64,000 nucleotides of DNA, taken from the NCBI RefSeq assembly GCF_014779665.1, contig NZ_JACXYY010000004.1, positions 1 to 64,000 on the forward strand, read 5' to 3'. The translations under genes and the position numbers were made by a program. The stretch is from Nocardioides hwasunensis. Its GTDB lineage: Bacteria; Actinomycetota; Actinomycetes; Propionibacteriales; Nocardioidaceae. The notes beneath the pieces are model-generated. The model ran no database searches. It was not told the origin of the DNA and saw nothing but the letters and a program-made list of their open reading frames with translations. Positions 54,452-62,934 of this stretch are shown here, one piece after another; positions within the stretch are counted from its first letter, which is position 1; each line of letters begins with the position of its first letter.

Positions 54452-56092
54452 TCAGCCCTGGTGGGGGTAGAGGTGGTCCGTGGGCGGGACGAAGGTCTCC
54501 TTGATCGAGCGCGGGCTGGTCCAGCGCAGCAGGTTGACCGCGGCACCGGCCTTGTCGTTGGTGCCCGAGGCCCGGCCACCACCGAAGGGCTGCTGCCCCA
54601 CCACAGCACCGGTGGGCTTGTCGTTGATGTAGAAGTTCCCCGCCGCGAACCGCAGCGTCTCCTGGGCCCACGCGACCGCGGCGCGGTCCTGCGAGATGAT
54701 CGCGCCGGTCAACGCGTACGGCGCGAACGACTCCATCTGCTCCACGACCCTCTCGAAGCTGCCCGGCATCGAGGAGTCGTCGTAGACGTGGACCGCGAGG
54801 ATCGGGCCGAAGTACTCCTCGGAGAACATCTGGTCGGTCGGGTCGCTGGACTCGATGATCGTCGGGCGCACGAACCAGCCCACCGAGTCGTCGACCTGCC
54901 CGCCGGCCAGCACCGTGAGGTGCTTGGCCCGCTTCGCGCGCGCGATCGCGGCCTTGTGCTTGGCGAACGCGCGCTCATCGATCACCGCACCCATGAAGTT
55001 CGTCAGGTCGGTGACATCACCCATGGTGAGCGCCTCGGTGTCGGCGATCAGCTGGTCCTTGATCCTCACCCACACCGAACGAGGGATGTAGGCCCGCGAG
55101 GCGGCCGAGCACTTCTGACCCTGGAACTCGAACGCACCGCGGATCATCGCGACCCGCAGCACGTCGGGGTCGGCCGAGGGGTGCGCGACGATGAAGTCCT
55201 TGCCGCCGGTCTCGCCCACGATCCGCGGATAGGTCCGGTAACCGGAGATGTTCTGCCCCACCGTGGCCCACAGGTGCTGGAACGTCGGCGTCGAGCCGGT
55301 GAAGTGGATCCCCGCGAGGTCACGGTGCGCCAGCGCCACCTTCGACACCTCGAGGCCGTCACCGGGGAGCATGTTGATGACGCCGGGCGGCATCCCTGCC
55401 TCCTCCAACAGCTCCATCGTCAACGACGCGGCCAGCTGCTGGGTCGGCGACGGCTTCCAGATCACCGTGTTGCCCATCAACGCCGGGGCGGTGGGCAGGT
55501 TGCCGGCGATCGCGGTGAAGTTGAACGGCGTGATCGCATACACGAACCCCTCGAGCGGACGGTGGTCCGTACGGTTCCAGATGCCCGGACTGTTCGCGAT
55601 CGGCTGGTCGGTGAGCATCTGCTTGGCGTAGTGCACGTTGAAGCGCCAGAAGTCGATCAGCTCACACGCCGCATCGATCTCGGCCTGGAACGCCGTCTTC
55701 GACTGACCCAGCATCGTCGCCGCGTTCAACCTCTGACGCCACGGACCCGCCAGCAGGTCCGCGGCCTTGAGGATGATCGCGCACCGCTCGTCGAAACCCA
55801 TCGCCCGCCAGGCCGGGGCGGCGTCGTTGGCAGCCTTGATCGCCGCCTCGGCGTCCTTGACCGTGGAGTTCTTCAGCGTGCCCAGCACGTGGGCGTGGTC
55901 GTGCGGCTGGACCACCTTCATCTCGGCCCCGCCCCCGTTGCGGCGCTTCCCGCCGATGACAGCACGGAACGACTGCTGCTTCTTCTCCAGCCGCGCCAGC
56001 TCGGCGACGAGGGTCTCCCGCTCCGCGCTGCCGGGGGCGTACGTCAGGTTCGGCTCGTTGACCGGAGCCGGAGGAAAGGTGATGGCGTCCAT
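54452..56092 (-). CDS. pruA: Delta-1-pyrroline-5-carboxylate dehydrogenase
   Basis: 546 residues, the length of stand-alone PruA. It oxidises glutamate semialdehyde (from proline) to glutamate with NAD. The catalytic Cys is in EFQGQKCSAASRAYI and the general-base Glu region is RIVGETGGKDFIV; GGGRASGTNDKAG and the ending SPRSIKETFVPPTDHLYPHQG are strongly conserved and mark this subgroup. Start ATG 56092 (MDAITFPP), preceded by AGAGACC. No proline dehydrogenase gene is in the window. Confidence 0.96.
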   Translation of the reverse strand: MDAITFPPAPVNEPNLTYAPGSAERETLVAELARLEKKQQSFRAVIGGKRRNGGGAEMKVVQPHDHAHVLGTLKNSTVKDAEAAIKAANDAAPAWRAMGFDERCAIILKAADLLAGPWRQRLNAATMLGQSKTAFQAEIDAACELIDFWRFNVHYAKQMLTDQPIANSPGIWNRTDHRPLEGFVYAITPFNFTAIAGNLPTAPALMGNTVIWKPSPTQQLAASLTMELLEEAGMPPGVINMLPGDGLEVSKVALAHRDLAGIHFTGSTPTFQHLWATVGQNISGYRTYPRIVGETGGKDFIVAHPSADPDVLRVAMIRGAFEFQGQKCSAASRAYIPRSVWVRIKDQLIADTEALTMGDVTDLTNFMGAVIDERAFAKHKAAIARAKRAKHLTVLAGGQVDDSVGWFVRPTIIESSDPTDQMFSEEYFGPILAVHVYDDSSMPGSFERVVEQMESFAPYALTGAIISQDRAAVAWAQETLRFAAGNFYINDKPTGAVVGQQPFGGGRASGTNDKAGAAVNLLRWTSPRSIKETFVPPTDHLYPHQG

Positions 56093-56141
56093 GCGCCCGA
56101 TGGTGTCAGAGACCGTGGAGGGCCTCAAAGGCGCAGGAGCC

Positions 56142-56483
56142 TCAGGCCCCGAGCAGGTCGTCGATCTCCTGCGTGGCCCACCACGCGAGGTCGTCGTCCG
56201 GATCGGCGTCGTCGTCGCTGTCGACGTGCACGGCCACCACGTCGCGCCACCGCACGGGCGCGTCGCCGGTCGCGGTCTCCACGACCACCACCACCCGGCG
56301 GCGCCGGCCGTCCGGGAGGCCCGCCAGCAGCTCGGCCGAGGCGTCCGCGGCGGTCATGAGGGCGACGTACTCCGTCTCCTCTCCGTCGTCGGCTGCCACC
56401 ACCGGGTCGACCACGCGGGGTCCGTCGGCGTCATGGTCCTCGGCGAGGAGGAGCAGCGTGGTCGGGAGGTAGCGGCGGGTCAT
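56142..56483 (-). CDS. DUF6912-like small protein
   Basis: 113 residues. The start YLPTTLLLLAE, the middle EYVALMTAADASAELLAGLPDGRRRRVVVVVE, WRDVVAVHVD and the end LAWWATQEIDDLL agree with my memory of the actinobacterial DUF6912 family. No signal or membrane segment; an acidic Asp-rich stretch precedes the end. ATG 56483 overlaps the stop of the acyltransferase gene, so they are co-transcribed. Function unknown. Confidence 0.7.
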   Translation of the reverse strand: MTRRYLPTTLLLLAEDHDADGPRVVDPVVAADDGEETEYVALMTAADASAELLAGLPDGRRRRVVVVVETATGDAPVRWRDVVAVHVDSDDDADPDDDLAWWATQEIDDLLGA

Positions 56484-57937
56484 GTCTTGCCTGCCTTCGA
56501 TCGGGAGGTCTTCTTGCGCCCGCGGGGCGCGCGCGGTCGGGAGTCGGACGCGGAGTCCTTGAGCTCCTCGAGCGCCTCCAGCACGCACTGGCCCAGCACG
56601 TCGGCGTCGGGCACGGCGTCGCGGTCGGCGGTAATGCCGTAGAACACCCCGCCGTCGTAGGACGTCACCCCGATCGCCACCGGGTGGTCGGGCAGGAGCG
56701 GGTGCACGGGGTAGGACTCGAGCATCCGGGCACCGTCGGCCCAGAGCGGGAACTGCGGCCCGGGCACGTTGGTGATGGAGACGTGGAAGCCGTGCCGCAT
56801 CTCGGCTGCGGCGACCCGCGACCCGAGCGCGTGGAACGTCGTCGGGGCGAACCCGGCGATGCCCGAGAGACGGCGGGCGGAGACGTTGCGGCCGTTGTCG
56901 CGGTGGGCCTTGAGGTCGTAGCTGACCTGGTGGAGCCGGAGGACGGGGTTGGTCTCGCTGATCGGCAGGTGCACGAGGTGCCCGGTGATCTGCGTGCCGA
57001 GGGAGGTGGTCTCGAGCTCGTCGTCGATGACCGACATCGGGACGATGGCCTTGATCGTCCGGAGGCCCCCCATCGACTCCGCACGCGTCATCAGCCAGCC
57101 GCGCAGGCCGCCGGTGAGGGTGGCGAGGATGACGTCGTTGACCGTCCCGCCGTGGACCTCACGGATCGAGCGGTAGTCGGAGAGCTCGGTGCGCACTGTC
57201 ACGAAGCGCCGCTGCTGCGAGAGCCGGCGATGCACGGGGGTGGAGTGGACAGGGCCCCGACCGGCGAGCGCGTGAGCGACCTCGGCGACCCGGGCACTCG
57301 TCGCCGAGGCCTGCCGGGCGATCGACTCGGCGTTGGCGCGGGCGGTCAGCCAGAGGGTGCCGGGTCGCTCGAAGGTGTCGGTGACCGCGTTGACCGCCGC
57401 CGCGACCGGGCCGGCCGTACGCCGGGGGTGCCAGTCGTCGTCGTGGCCCAGGGTCGAGCGGTCGGCCGAGGTGTCGAGCAGGACCTGGCCGATGTCGACG
57501 GTCTCCCGGCCGTCGACGAGGATCTGGTGGCTCTTGGTCAGGAGGGCGACGTGGCCGTGCTCGAGGCCCTCGACGAAGTAGCACTCCCACAGCGGCCGGC
57601 TGCGGTCGAGCGGCCGCGAGGCGATGCGGGCGACGAGCTCGCGGAGCTGGTCCATGGTGCCGGGGCGCGGCAGCGCCGAGCGACGCACGTGGTAGCCGAG
57701 GTCGAACGTGTCGTCGTCGACCCAGGCCGGGTTGGCCAACCGGCCCGGCACGCTCTGCAGTCGTTGCCGGTAGCGCGGGACGAACGCGATCCGGTCGGCG
57801 ATCAGGTCGACGAGCCGGTCGTGGTCGAAGCCGGACTCGCCGGGGTCGAAGATCTCGACGGTCGCGTTGTGCATGGGCGTCGTGGGGGACTCGGCGGCCA
57901 GGATGGCCAGGTCCCGCGGCCGCAACCGCTCGCTCAT
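56480..57937 (-). CDS. Wax ester synthase/diacylglycerol acyltransferase-like protein
   Basis: 485 residues, typical of the WS/DGAT family that makes wax esters or triacylglycerol at the membrane. PLWECYFVEGL (115-125), GGTVNDVILATLTGGLR and the late NVPGPQFPLW motif are intact. The active-site HHxxxDG is HQILVDG at 137-143: the second, catalytic His is Gln. So activity may be lost or altered. Start ATG 57937 (MSERLRPRDLAIL) is chosen because family similarity begins there; the longer frame to 58054 runs through an 80-bp tandem repeat and is not convincing protein. Confidence 0.87.
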   Translation of the reverse strand: MSERLRPRDLAILAAESPTTPMHNATVEIFDPGESGFDHDRLVDLIADRIAFVPRYRQRLQSVPGRLANPAWVDDDTFDLGYHVRRSALPRPGTMDQLRELVARIASRPLDRSRPLWECYFVEGLEHGHVALLTKSHQILVDGRETVDIGQVLLDTSADRSTLGHDDDWHPRRTAGPVAAAVNAVTDTFERPGTLWLTARANAESIARQASATSARVAEVAHALAGRGPVHSTPVHRRLSQQRRFVTVRTELSDYRSIREVHGGTVNDVILATLTGGLRGWLMTRAESMGGLRTIKAIVPMSVIDDELETTSLGTQITGHLVHLPISETNPVLRLHQVSYDLKAHRDNGRNVSARRLSGIAGFAPTTFHALGSRVAAAEMRHGFHVSITNVPGPQFPLWADGARMLESYPVHPLLPDHPVAIGVTSYDGGVFYGITADRDAVPDADVLGQCVLEALEELKDSASDSRPRAPRGRKKTSRSKAGKT

Positions 57938-58096
57938 CCACGTACTCGCTTCGCTCCGTGCGCCGATGAGGCACAAGTCGCGCAGCACTGACCGGTTCGC
58001 TCGCTGCGCTCGCTCATCCACGTACTCGCTTCGCTCCGTGCGCGGATGAGGCACAAGTCGCGCAGCACTGACCGGTTCGCTCGCTGCGCTCGCTCA
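57931..58096. repeat. 80-bp tandem direct repeat around the acyltransferase start
   Basis: 57931-58010 and 58011-58090 are the same 80 bases except position 57964 (C) against 58044 (G); six bases of a third copy follow. On the minus strand each copy carries ATGAGCGAGCG-type sequence, and within each unit GCTCGCTGCGCTCGC and CTCGCTTCGCTCCG are short inverted motifs. The start codon of the acyltransferase gene is in the first copy. Units resemble GAGCGAAGCGAG-type dispersed repeats of actinobacteria. Confidence 0.9.
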
Positions 58097-58173
58097 CAAG
58101 GTGCCCTCTCGTCGATGTCTTGCTCCCGCATGGGATTCTGGCAGAGCCCCCAGCACCATCGAAGGAGAAGCCT

Positions 58174-58560
58174 GTGTCCGGTCGCGGTCTCGCGCGCCTC
58201 GCCCCTGTCGTCCTCGTCCTCGCCGCCGGGCTCAGCGCCTGCGGTGGCAGCGACGCCGACCCGCCGGCCACCACCTCCTCCCCCACCACCGACGGCGACG
58301 CCGTCGCGATCACCGTCACCCGCAAGGACGACGCCTTCACGCCCAACGGCGAGCGCGTCGAGCTGGGGATCGGCCAGACCCTCAAGCTGACCGTGACCGC
58401 CGACGAGGCCGGTGAGTTCCACGTGCACAGCACGCCGGAGCAGGAGATCGAGTACGAGGAGGGCACCTCCGAGCACGAGATCACCGTCGGCCGGCCCGGT
58501 GTGGTCGAGGTCGAGAGCCACGACCCGGCCTCCGTCGTGCTGCAGCTCGAAGTCCGTTGA
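58174..58560 (+). CDS. Cupredoxin-like lipoprotein
   Basis: 128 residues. The leader APVVLVLAAGLSACGG has a lipobox (LSAC). The mature part (about 45-128) is beta-rich: TRKDDAFTPNGERVELGIGQTLKLTVTADEAGEFHVHSTPEQEIEYEEG is described by its elements GQTLKL, DEAGEFHVHS and a final PASVVLQLEV, similar to EfeO/cupredoxin-1 type domains. No Cys ligand remains, so a type I copper site is unlikely. Start GTG 58174 with GAAGGAG upstream. Its TGA overlaps the next gene's TTG. Confidence 0.75.
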   Translation: MSGRGLARLAPVVLVLAAGLSACGGSDADPPATTSSPTTDGDAVAITVTRKDDAFTPNGERVELGIGQTLKLTVTADEAGEFHVHSTPEQEIEYEEGTSEHEITVGRPGVVEVESHDPASVVLQLEVR

Positions 58561-59894
58561 GCGGCGGCCTGCCGGGCAGCTCGATCGAGGCCCACGGCCT
58601 GGGCGGCGCCAAGGACCTGCCGATCCCGTCCGAGCTGGCGATCGCCGGCGCGGTCGCCGCGCTGGTCATCTCGTTCACCGTGCTCGCCGTGGCGTGGCGC
58701 GAGCCGCGCTACGACGCCGCGACCAGCGGCCGCGAGGCACCGGCGTGGCTGGACCGGTTCGTGTCATCACCCGCGCTGGCCATCGCCGCCCGCACCTTCG
58801 GGATGGTGTTCTTCCTCTACGTCGCCGCGGCCGCGGTCTTCGGCAAGGACAGCCTGGTCAACCCGTTCCTCGGGACGTTCTACGTCCTGCTGTGGGTCGG
58901 CATCGTGCCTGCGTCGCTGCTGTTCGGCCGGTTCTTCAAGGCGATCAGCCCCGCCCGCACGATCAGCATGCTCTTCGCGAGGATCTCCGGAGTTTCGGAG
59001 GGCGAGGGGATGTACGCCTATCCCGCCCGCCTCGGCTACTGGCCGGCCGCCGTCGGACTGTTCGCTTTCGTGTGGCTCGAGCTGGTCTACCCCTACTCGA
59101 CCGAGATCGGCCCGGTGCGACTGTGGTGCGCGGCCTACCTCGGCATCATGCTGATCGGCTCCGCGATCTGGGGGACGACCTTCCTCGAGCGCGCCGACCC
59201 GTTCGAGGTCTACTCCTCGCTGGTCGCCAAGCTCTCCGTGTGGGGTCGCCGTGACGGCGTGCTGGTCCTGCGGAGCCCGCTGGCCAACCTGGACACCCTC
59301 GTCGCACGGCCCGGGCTCGTGGCCGTGGTCGGCGTGCTGTTCGGCAGCACGGCGTTCGACTCGTTCCGGGAGTCGACGGTCTGGCTCAAGCTGGTGCAGT
59401 CGTTGTCCACCACGCGGATCCTGCCCGACACGGTCGCCCTGGTCGGCTTCTCGGTGGGCGTCGCGCTGATCCTCACCGTGGCCACCATGGCGACCGGGGT
59501 GAGCAGCCAGACACCGCGCCGCGCGCTGCCCGACCTCTTCGCGCACTCAGTGGTGCCGATCATCGTCGGCTACATCGTGGCCCACTACCTGACCTACTTC
59601 GTGGAGTACGGACAGCAGACGCTGATCCAGCTGAGCGACCCCTTCAGTCGCGGCGACGACTACCTCGGCACCGCCGACCTCCAGATCAACTACTGGCTCT
59701 CGTCGCACCCGACGTTCCTGGCCGTGACCAAGGTGGTCGCCGTGGCGCTCGGGCACGTCGTCGGGGTGGTCGCAGCCCACGACCGCGCGATCAAGCTGCT
59801 GCCGAAGCGACACCAGCTGACCGGTCAGCTCCCGCTGCTCGTGGCGATGGTGGGCTTCACGGTCGGAGGCCTGTACCTGTTGTTCGCGGCATGA
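58557..59894 (+). CDS. Conserved polytopic membrane protein of unknown function
   Basis: 445 residues with about ten hydrophobic segments (first at about 30-48). The N-terminal SIEAHGLGGAKDLPIP, the GMVFFLYVAAAAVFGKDSLVNPF and the HYLTYFVEYGQQTLIQLSDPF segments look like a conserved actinobacterial family; some relatives carry the database name fenitrothion hydrolase, which I would not rely on. Start TTG 58557 overlaps the lipoprotein stop (TTGA), so the two are made together and may work as a membrane complex. The tail overlaps the convergent RTX-like gene by 38 bases. Confidence 0.75.
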   Translation: MSGGLPGSSIEAHGLGGAKDLPIPSELAIAGAVAALVISFTVLAVAWREPRYDAATSGREAPAWLDRFVSSPALAIAARTFGMVFFLYVAAAAVFGKDSLVNPFLGTFYVLLWVGIVPASLLFGRFFKAISPARTISMLFARISGVSEGEGMYAYPARLGYWPAAVGLFAFVWLELVYPYSTEIGPVRLWCAAYLGIMLIGSAIWGTTFLERADPFEVYSSLVAKLSVWGRRDGVLVLRSPLANLDTLVARPGLVAVVGVLFGSTAFDSFRESTVWLKLVQSLSTTRILPDTVALVGFSVGVALILTVATMATGVSSQTPRRALPDLFAHSVVPIIVGYIVAHYLTYFVEYGQQTLIQLSDPFSRGDDYLGTADLQINYWLSSHPTFLAVTKVVAVALGHVVGVVAAHDRAIKLLPKRHQLTGQLPLLVAMVGFTVGGLYLLFAA

Positions 59895-60789
59895 CGTAGC
59901 CGAAGTACTTCGGCGTGACCTTCTCCGCCGGTTGCGGCGCAACCGGGCCGTAGGGCCAGCCGGGAGGCAGCTCCTGGGTCACGGTGACGCTCTCGCACGA
60001 GCCGCGGTAGTCGATGACGTCGTGCGGATCGCGCCAGCCGACGTAGATCACCCGGTCGGCGTTCCCGCTGTCGCCCTGGGACCGGTCGTCGCAGTGGATC
60101 CGGTCCTCGTAGCCGTCGGGGAGCACGTAGATCGTGTCGTTGCCCTGCTCCCCGAACACCTTGTCGGCACCGGGACCGAGGAAGATCGTGTCGTCGCCCT
60201 CGTCGCCCTTGATCAGCCAGTCGTGGCCGGTGCCGTCGATGAGCACGTCGTCGCCCGGGCCGCCCTGGATCGCACCGTCGTCGCCCGGACCGGCGTCGAT
60301 GTAGTCGTTGCCGTCGTTGCCGATGTGCTTGTCGGACCCGTCGCCGCCGAAGATCCGGTCGTCGCCCGTGCCGCCACCGAGGGTGTCGTTGCCGGCCTCG
60401 CCGTAGACGATGTCGTTGCCGTCGTTGGCGGTGACGATGTCGTCGCCCTCGCCACCGTAGAGGGTGTCATCCCCCTTGCCGCCGTCGATCCTGTCGTTGC
60501 CGAGACCGCCGGCCACCCAGTCGTTGCCGGGCTGGGCGGTGATCCAGTCGTTGCCGTCGTCGCCGTAGACCGTGTCGTTGCCGGAGCCGGCGAAGATGGT
60601 GTCGTCGCCGCTGCGACCGCGCACCGTGTCGCGGCCGCCCAGGCTCATGATCCGGTTGGGCTTGGCGTTGCCGTTGATCACGTCGTTGGCGGGCGTGCCG
60701 CGCATCTGGCGCCCCGCGGCGTGGGCGGGGGTCGAGCCGAGCAGCAGGACGGCGAGCGCGAGGGCGCTCACTCTGACTGGGGACGTCAC
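59857..60789 (-). CDS. Secreted RTX-type calcium-binding repeat protein
   Basis: 310 residues. A signal peptide (about 1-24, ending PAHAAG) precedes about ten nonapeptide-like repeats GGxGxDxxx/GNDTVYGDDGND (about 50-205), which form a calcium-bound beta roll. The C-terminal 80 residues contain a Cys pair (IHCDDRS, GSCESVTV). The repeats sit after a Sec leader instead of a C-terminal type I secretion signal, so it is exported by Sec. Start GTG 60789 with CGGAGA upstream. It overlaps the convergent membrane gene at its 3' end. No enzymatic domain seen. Confidence 0.85.
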   Translation of the reverse strand: MTSPVRVSALALAVLLLGSTPAHAAGRQMRGTPANDVINGNAKPNRIMSLGGRDTVRGRSGDDTIFAGSGNDTVYGDDGNDWITAQPGNDWVAGGLGNDRIDGGKGDDTLYGGEGDDIVTANDGNDIVYGEAGNDTLGGGTGDDRIFGGDGSDKHIGNDGNDYIDAGPGDDGAIQGGPGDDVLIDGTGHDWLIKGDEGDDTIFLGPGADKVFGEQGNDTIYVLPDGYEDRIHCDDRSQGDSGNADRVIYVGWRDPHDVIDYRGSCESVTVTQELPPGWPYGPVAPQPAEKVTPKYFGYVMPRTTGTGLRP

Positions 60790-60885
60790 CGAGATCTCCG
60801 TTCGTCGGACGGATGCAGCGTACGACGATCCGTACCCGCGAGCTGAGGAATCGATGAGTGGCCCCGGCATCGGCCGGGTGCCGGC

Positions 60886-62139
60886 TCAGCCGGCGCGCCT
60901 GCGCATCCCCCGACGTGCGCGACGGTGCGCCGCCGGCACGACGCTGGACGGGAACACCGCATCTGCGAGCGCCTCGAGTCCATGACCGACCGGGGAGTCA
61001 CCCACCTCGTGGAGGGGGCGTCCGGAGACCAGTGCCCTGTCGACCGAGGCGCGGTCGTCGGGGAGGAAGTGGAGACCGGCGACCCGGCTGAACCCCTCGA
61101 CCATCCCGGCGATCTCCTTCTCCGACCACCCGATGGAGCTGCGCATGCGGTTGACCACGACCCGCACGGGCGCGCCGCCGACCCGCTCGCGGAGGTCGAC
61201 CAGCCCGCGGGCCAGCCGGGCCAGTCCGACCGGGTCCGCCGAGCCCACGACGACGATCTCGTCGGCCCGCTCCAGGGCTGCGAGGGTGAGCGCGTTGCGT
61301 CCCGGGCGCCCACCGAGGTCGTGGCCGCCATCGTCCTCGATCGAGAACCCGGTGTCGGCCACGACATGGCTGCTCGCCCGCGCGCGGTCCAGGAGCTGCT
61401 CGACCTGGGCGGAGCGCACCTCGCGCCAGCGATCGGCTCGTGGCAGACCGGTCACGACGGCCAGGTGGTCGCCGACGCCGCGGCACACCGAGGCGAACCG
61501 CTCGTCGAGCTGGCCGGAGGCCGCCAGCCGGGAGGCCGAGAGCAGGCCCGAGACCTCGTCGAGGATGCCGAGCTGCTGGGCGACCGCGCCACCGTAGGGA
61601 TCGAGGTCGGCGAGCACGACGTCGACCTCCCGCAGGGCGACCTCGGCAGCCAGGTTGGTCGCCACGGTCGTCCGACCCGGCGCCCCGGTCGGCCCCCACA
61701 CCACCACCACTCGCCCGCTGCCCGGCCGCTCCACCGGGGGTGGCGCCTCCTCGACGCCCGCGTCACGGAACCGGGTGTCGGCGACGTCCTCCACCCTCAC
61801 CACCACGTCAGGCAGCGACGCGAGCTCACCCGCACCGACGACGGCGGTGATGCCGAGGCGCTGCGCGTGCTCGCGGACATCGAGGTCGTCCGACCGCGCA
61901 GCCGTCACCGCAACGGGCCGCACGGCGTGGCGACGCAGGTGAGCGGTGCTCGTCGGGTCGAGTCCGGGCGCGTCCAGCGAGACCACCGCGACGTCGGCCT
62001 GGCCGCTCGTCACCGAGGCGAGCAGGTCGTCGACGTCCACGCAGCGCTTGAGCACCACCACACCGGGGTGCGACTCGAGGTCGGCGAGCGCGGGCGACTC
62101 CCAGGCCTCGCCCGCGGCCAGGAGCAGCACGCAGATCAC
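60886..62139 (-). CDS. cpaE: CpaE/TadZ-like Tad pilus localisation ATPase
   Basis: 417 residues. A receiver-like N-terminal domain without the phosphoacceptor pattern (about 1-110) is followed by a ParA/MinD-type ATPase: variant Walker A GPTGAPGRTTVATNLAAE, then VVLADLDPYGGAVAQQLGI and a late VVVNRMRSS. In Tad systems it places the apparatus at a cell pole. It is read just after cpaB. The main tad genes are at 30.9-35.5 kb. Confidence 0.85.
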   Translation of the reverse strand: MICVLLLAAGEAWESPALADLESHPGVVVLKRCVDVDDLLASVTSGQADVAVVSLDAPGLDPTSTAHLRRHAVRPVAVTAARSDDLDVREHAQRLGITAVVGAGELASLPDVVVRVEDVADTRFRDAGVEEAPPPVERPGSGRVVVVWGPTGAPGRTTVATNLAAEVALREVDVVLADLDPYGGAVAQQLGILDEVSGLLSASRLAASGQLDERFASVCRGVGDHLAVVTGLPRADRWREVRSAQVEQLLDRARASSHVVADTGFSIEDDGGHDLGGRPGRNALTLAALERADEIVVVGSADPVGLARLARGLVDLRERVGGAPVRVVVNRMRSSIGWSEKEIAGMVEGFSRVAGLHFLPDDRASVDRALVSGRPLHEVGDSPVGHGLEALADAVFPSSVVPAAHRRARRGMRRRAG

Positions 62140-62142
62140 GGG

Positions 62143-62844
62143 TCAGCCCCTTCCGACGACGCGGACACGGTTGTCGCCGCTCGCCGCCAGCACCCGCCCC
62201 AGTGACTCCTCGTCGGCCTGCGGGACCGCGAGCACGAGCTGCCGTGCCGCGGCGGAGGCGAAGGTGTCGCTCACGAGTGGCGCGTCGAGCACCGCGACGT
62301 CGCCGAGGACCAGCTCCGCCGCCGATCGTGCGTCGTCCCCGCCGAGGCTGCGGTCGTTGATCACCCACACGTCGACGCGCGAGCCGCGGGTCAGCCTGGT
62401 GGGCACGTGCTCGGTCGCGACGGCGATCGAGACCTCGACGGTGTCCTCGTCGGCGGCCTCCCCCAGCGCGCCCGCCGGGACGAGCTCCCCGGCGGCCAGC
62501 GGCCGGGTGAGGGTGAGCGCCGCCGGGAGCTCGCGGTCGACCGCGAGGTAGTGATCGCGGTCAGCGCCCTCGTCGAAGCGCACCCGCGTCGCCCGCAGGT
62601 CGTCGGCGGTGAGCGTCTGGCCCGCCGCGAGGTCGGAGGTCGCCGACCAGACCGGGGTCATGTCGTCGGCGGTGGACAGGATCCGCGCCCCGGCCACGAC
62701 CGAGCCGGTGACCAGTGCGACCCCGACCCACAGCCGGGGGTCACGCCACCCGGGCGAGCGGAGGCGCGCGGCGGCAGGGACGTCGGGGTCGCGCGGCGCG
62801 CGCGAGGTCTTCCGAGGAGCGATGCGGGGCACGCGGGACATCAT
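62143..62844 (-). CDS. cpaB: CpaB/RcpC-like Flp pilus assembly protein (SAF domain)
   Basis: 233 residues. A basic N-terminus, one membrane helix (about 35-55) and a SAF domain (TSDLAAGQTLTADDLRATRVRF) followed by the RcpC-type region (LTRPLAAGELVPAGAL, VPTRLTRGSRVDVWVI). CpaB proteins are thought to bind cell-wall glycan and steer the pilus through it. Lies three bases upstream of cpaE on the same strand. Divergent from an HTH gene across about 90 bases. Confidence 0.85.
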   Translation of the reverse strand: MMSRVPRIAPRKTSRAPRDPDVPAAARLRSPGWRDPRLWVGVALVTGSVVAGARILSTADDMTPVWSATSDLAAGQTLTADDLRATRVRFDEGADRDHYLAVDRELPAALTLTRPLAAGELVPAGALGEAADEDTVEVSIAVATEHVPTRLTRGSRVDVWVINDRSLGGDDARSAAELVLGDVAVLDAPLVSDTFASAAARQLVLAVPQADEESLGRVLAASGDNRVRVVGRG

Positions 62845-62934
62845 GGCCCGTCAAGACGGAATTGACACGTGCTTCTCCACAGGTCGGGTGGGCGGGCGCG
62901 ACGGACCCGTGTGGGTCGGTGGCACGATGGAGCC

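Noticed and set aside
57938-58054. N-terminal extension of the acyltransferase through the tandem repeat
   Set aside because: Family similarity starts at MSERLRPRDLAIL; the extension is made only of repeat DNA, and the second repeat copy would give a different frame.
60200-60650. Regularly spaced short DNA repeats resembling a CRISPR array
   Set aside because: The period is about 27 bases and encodes the Gly-Asn-Asp nonapeptides of the RTX gene; there are no unique spacers and no cas genes.
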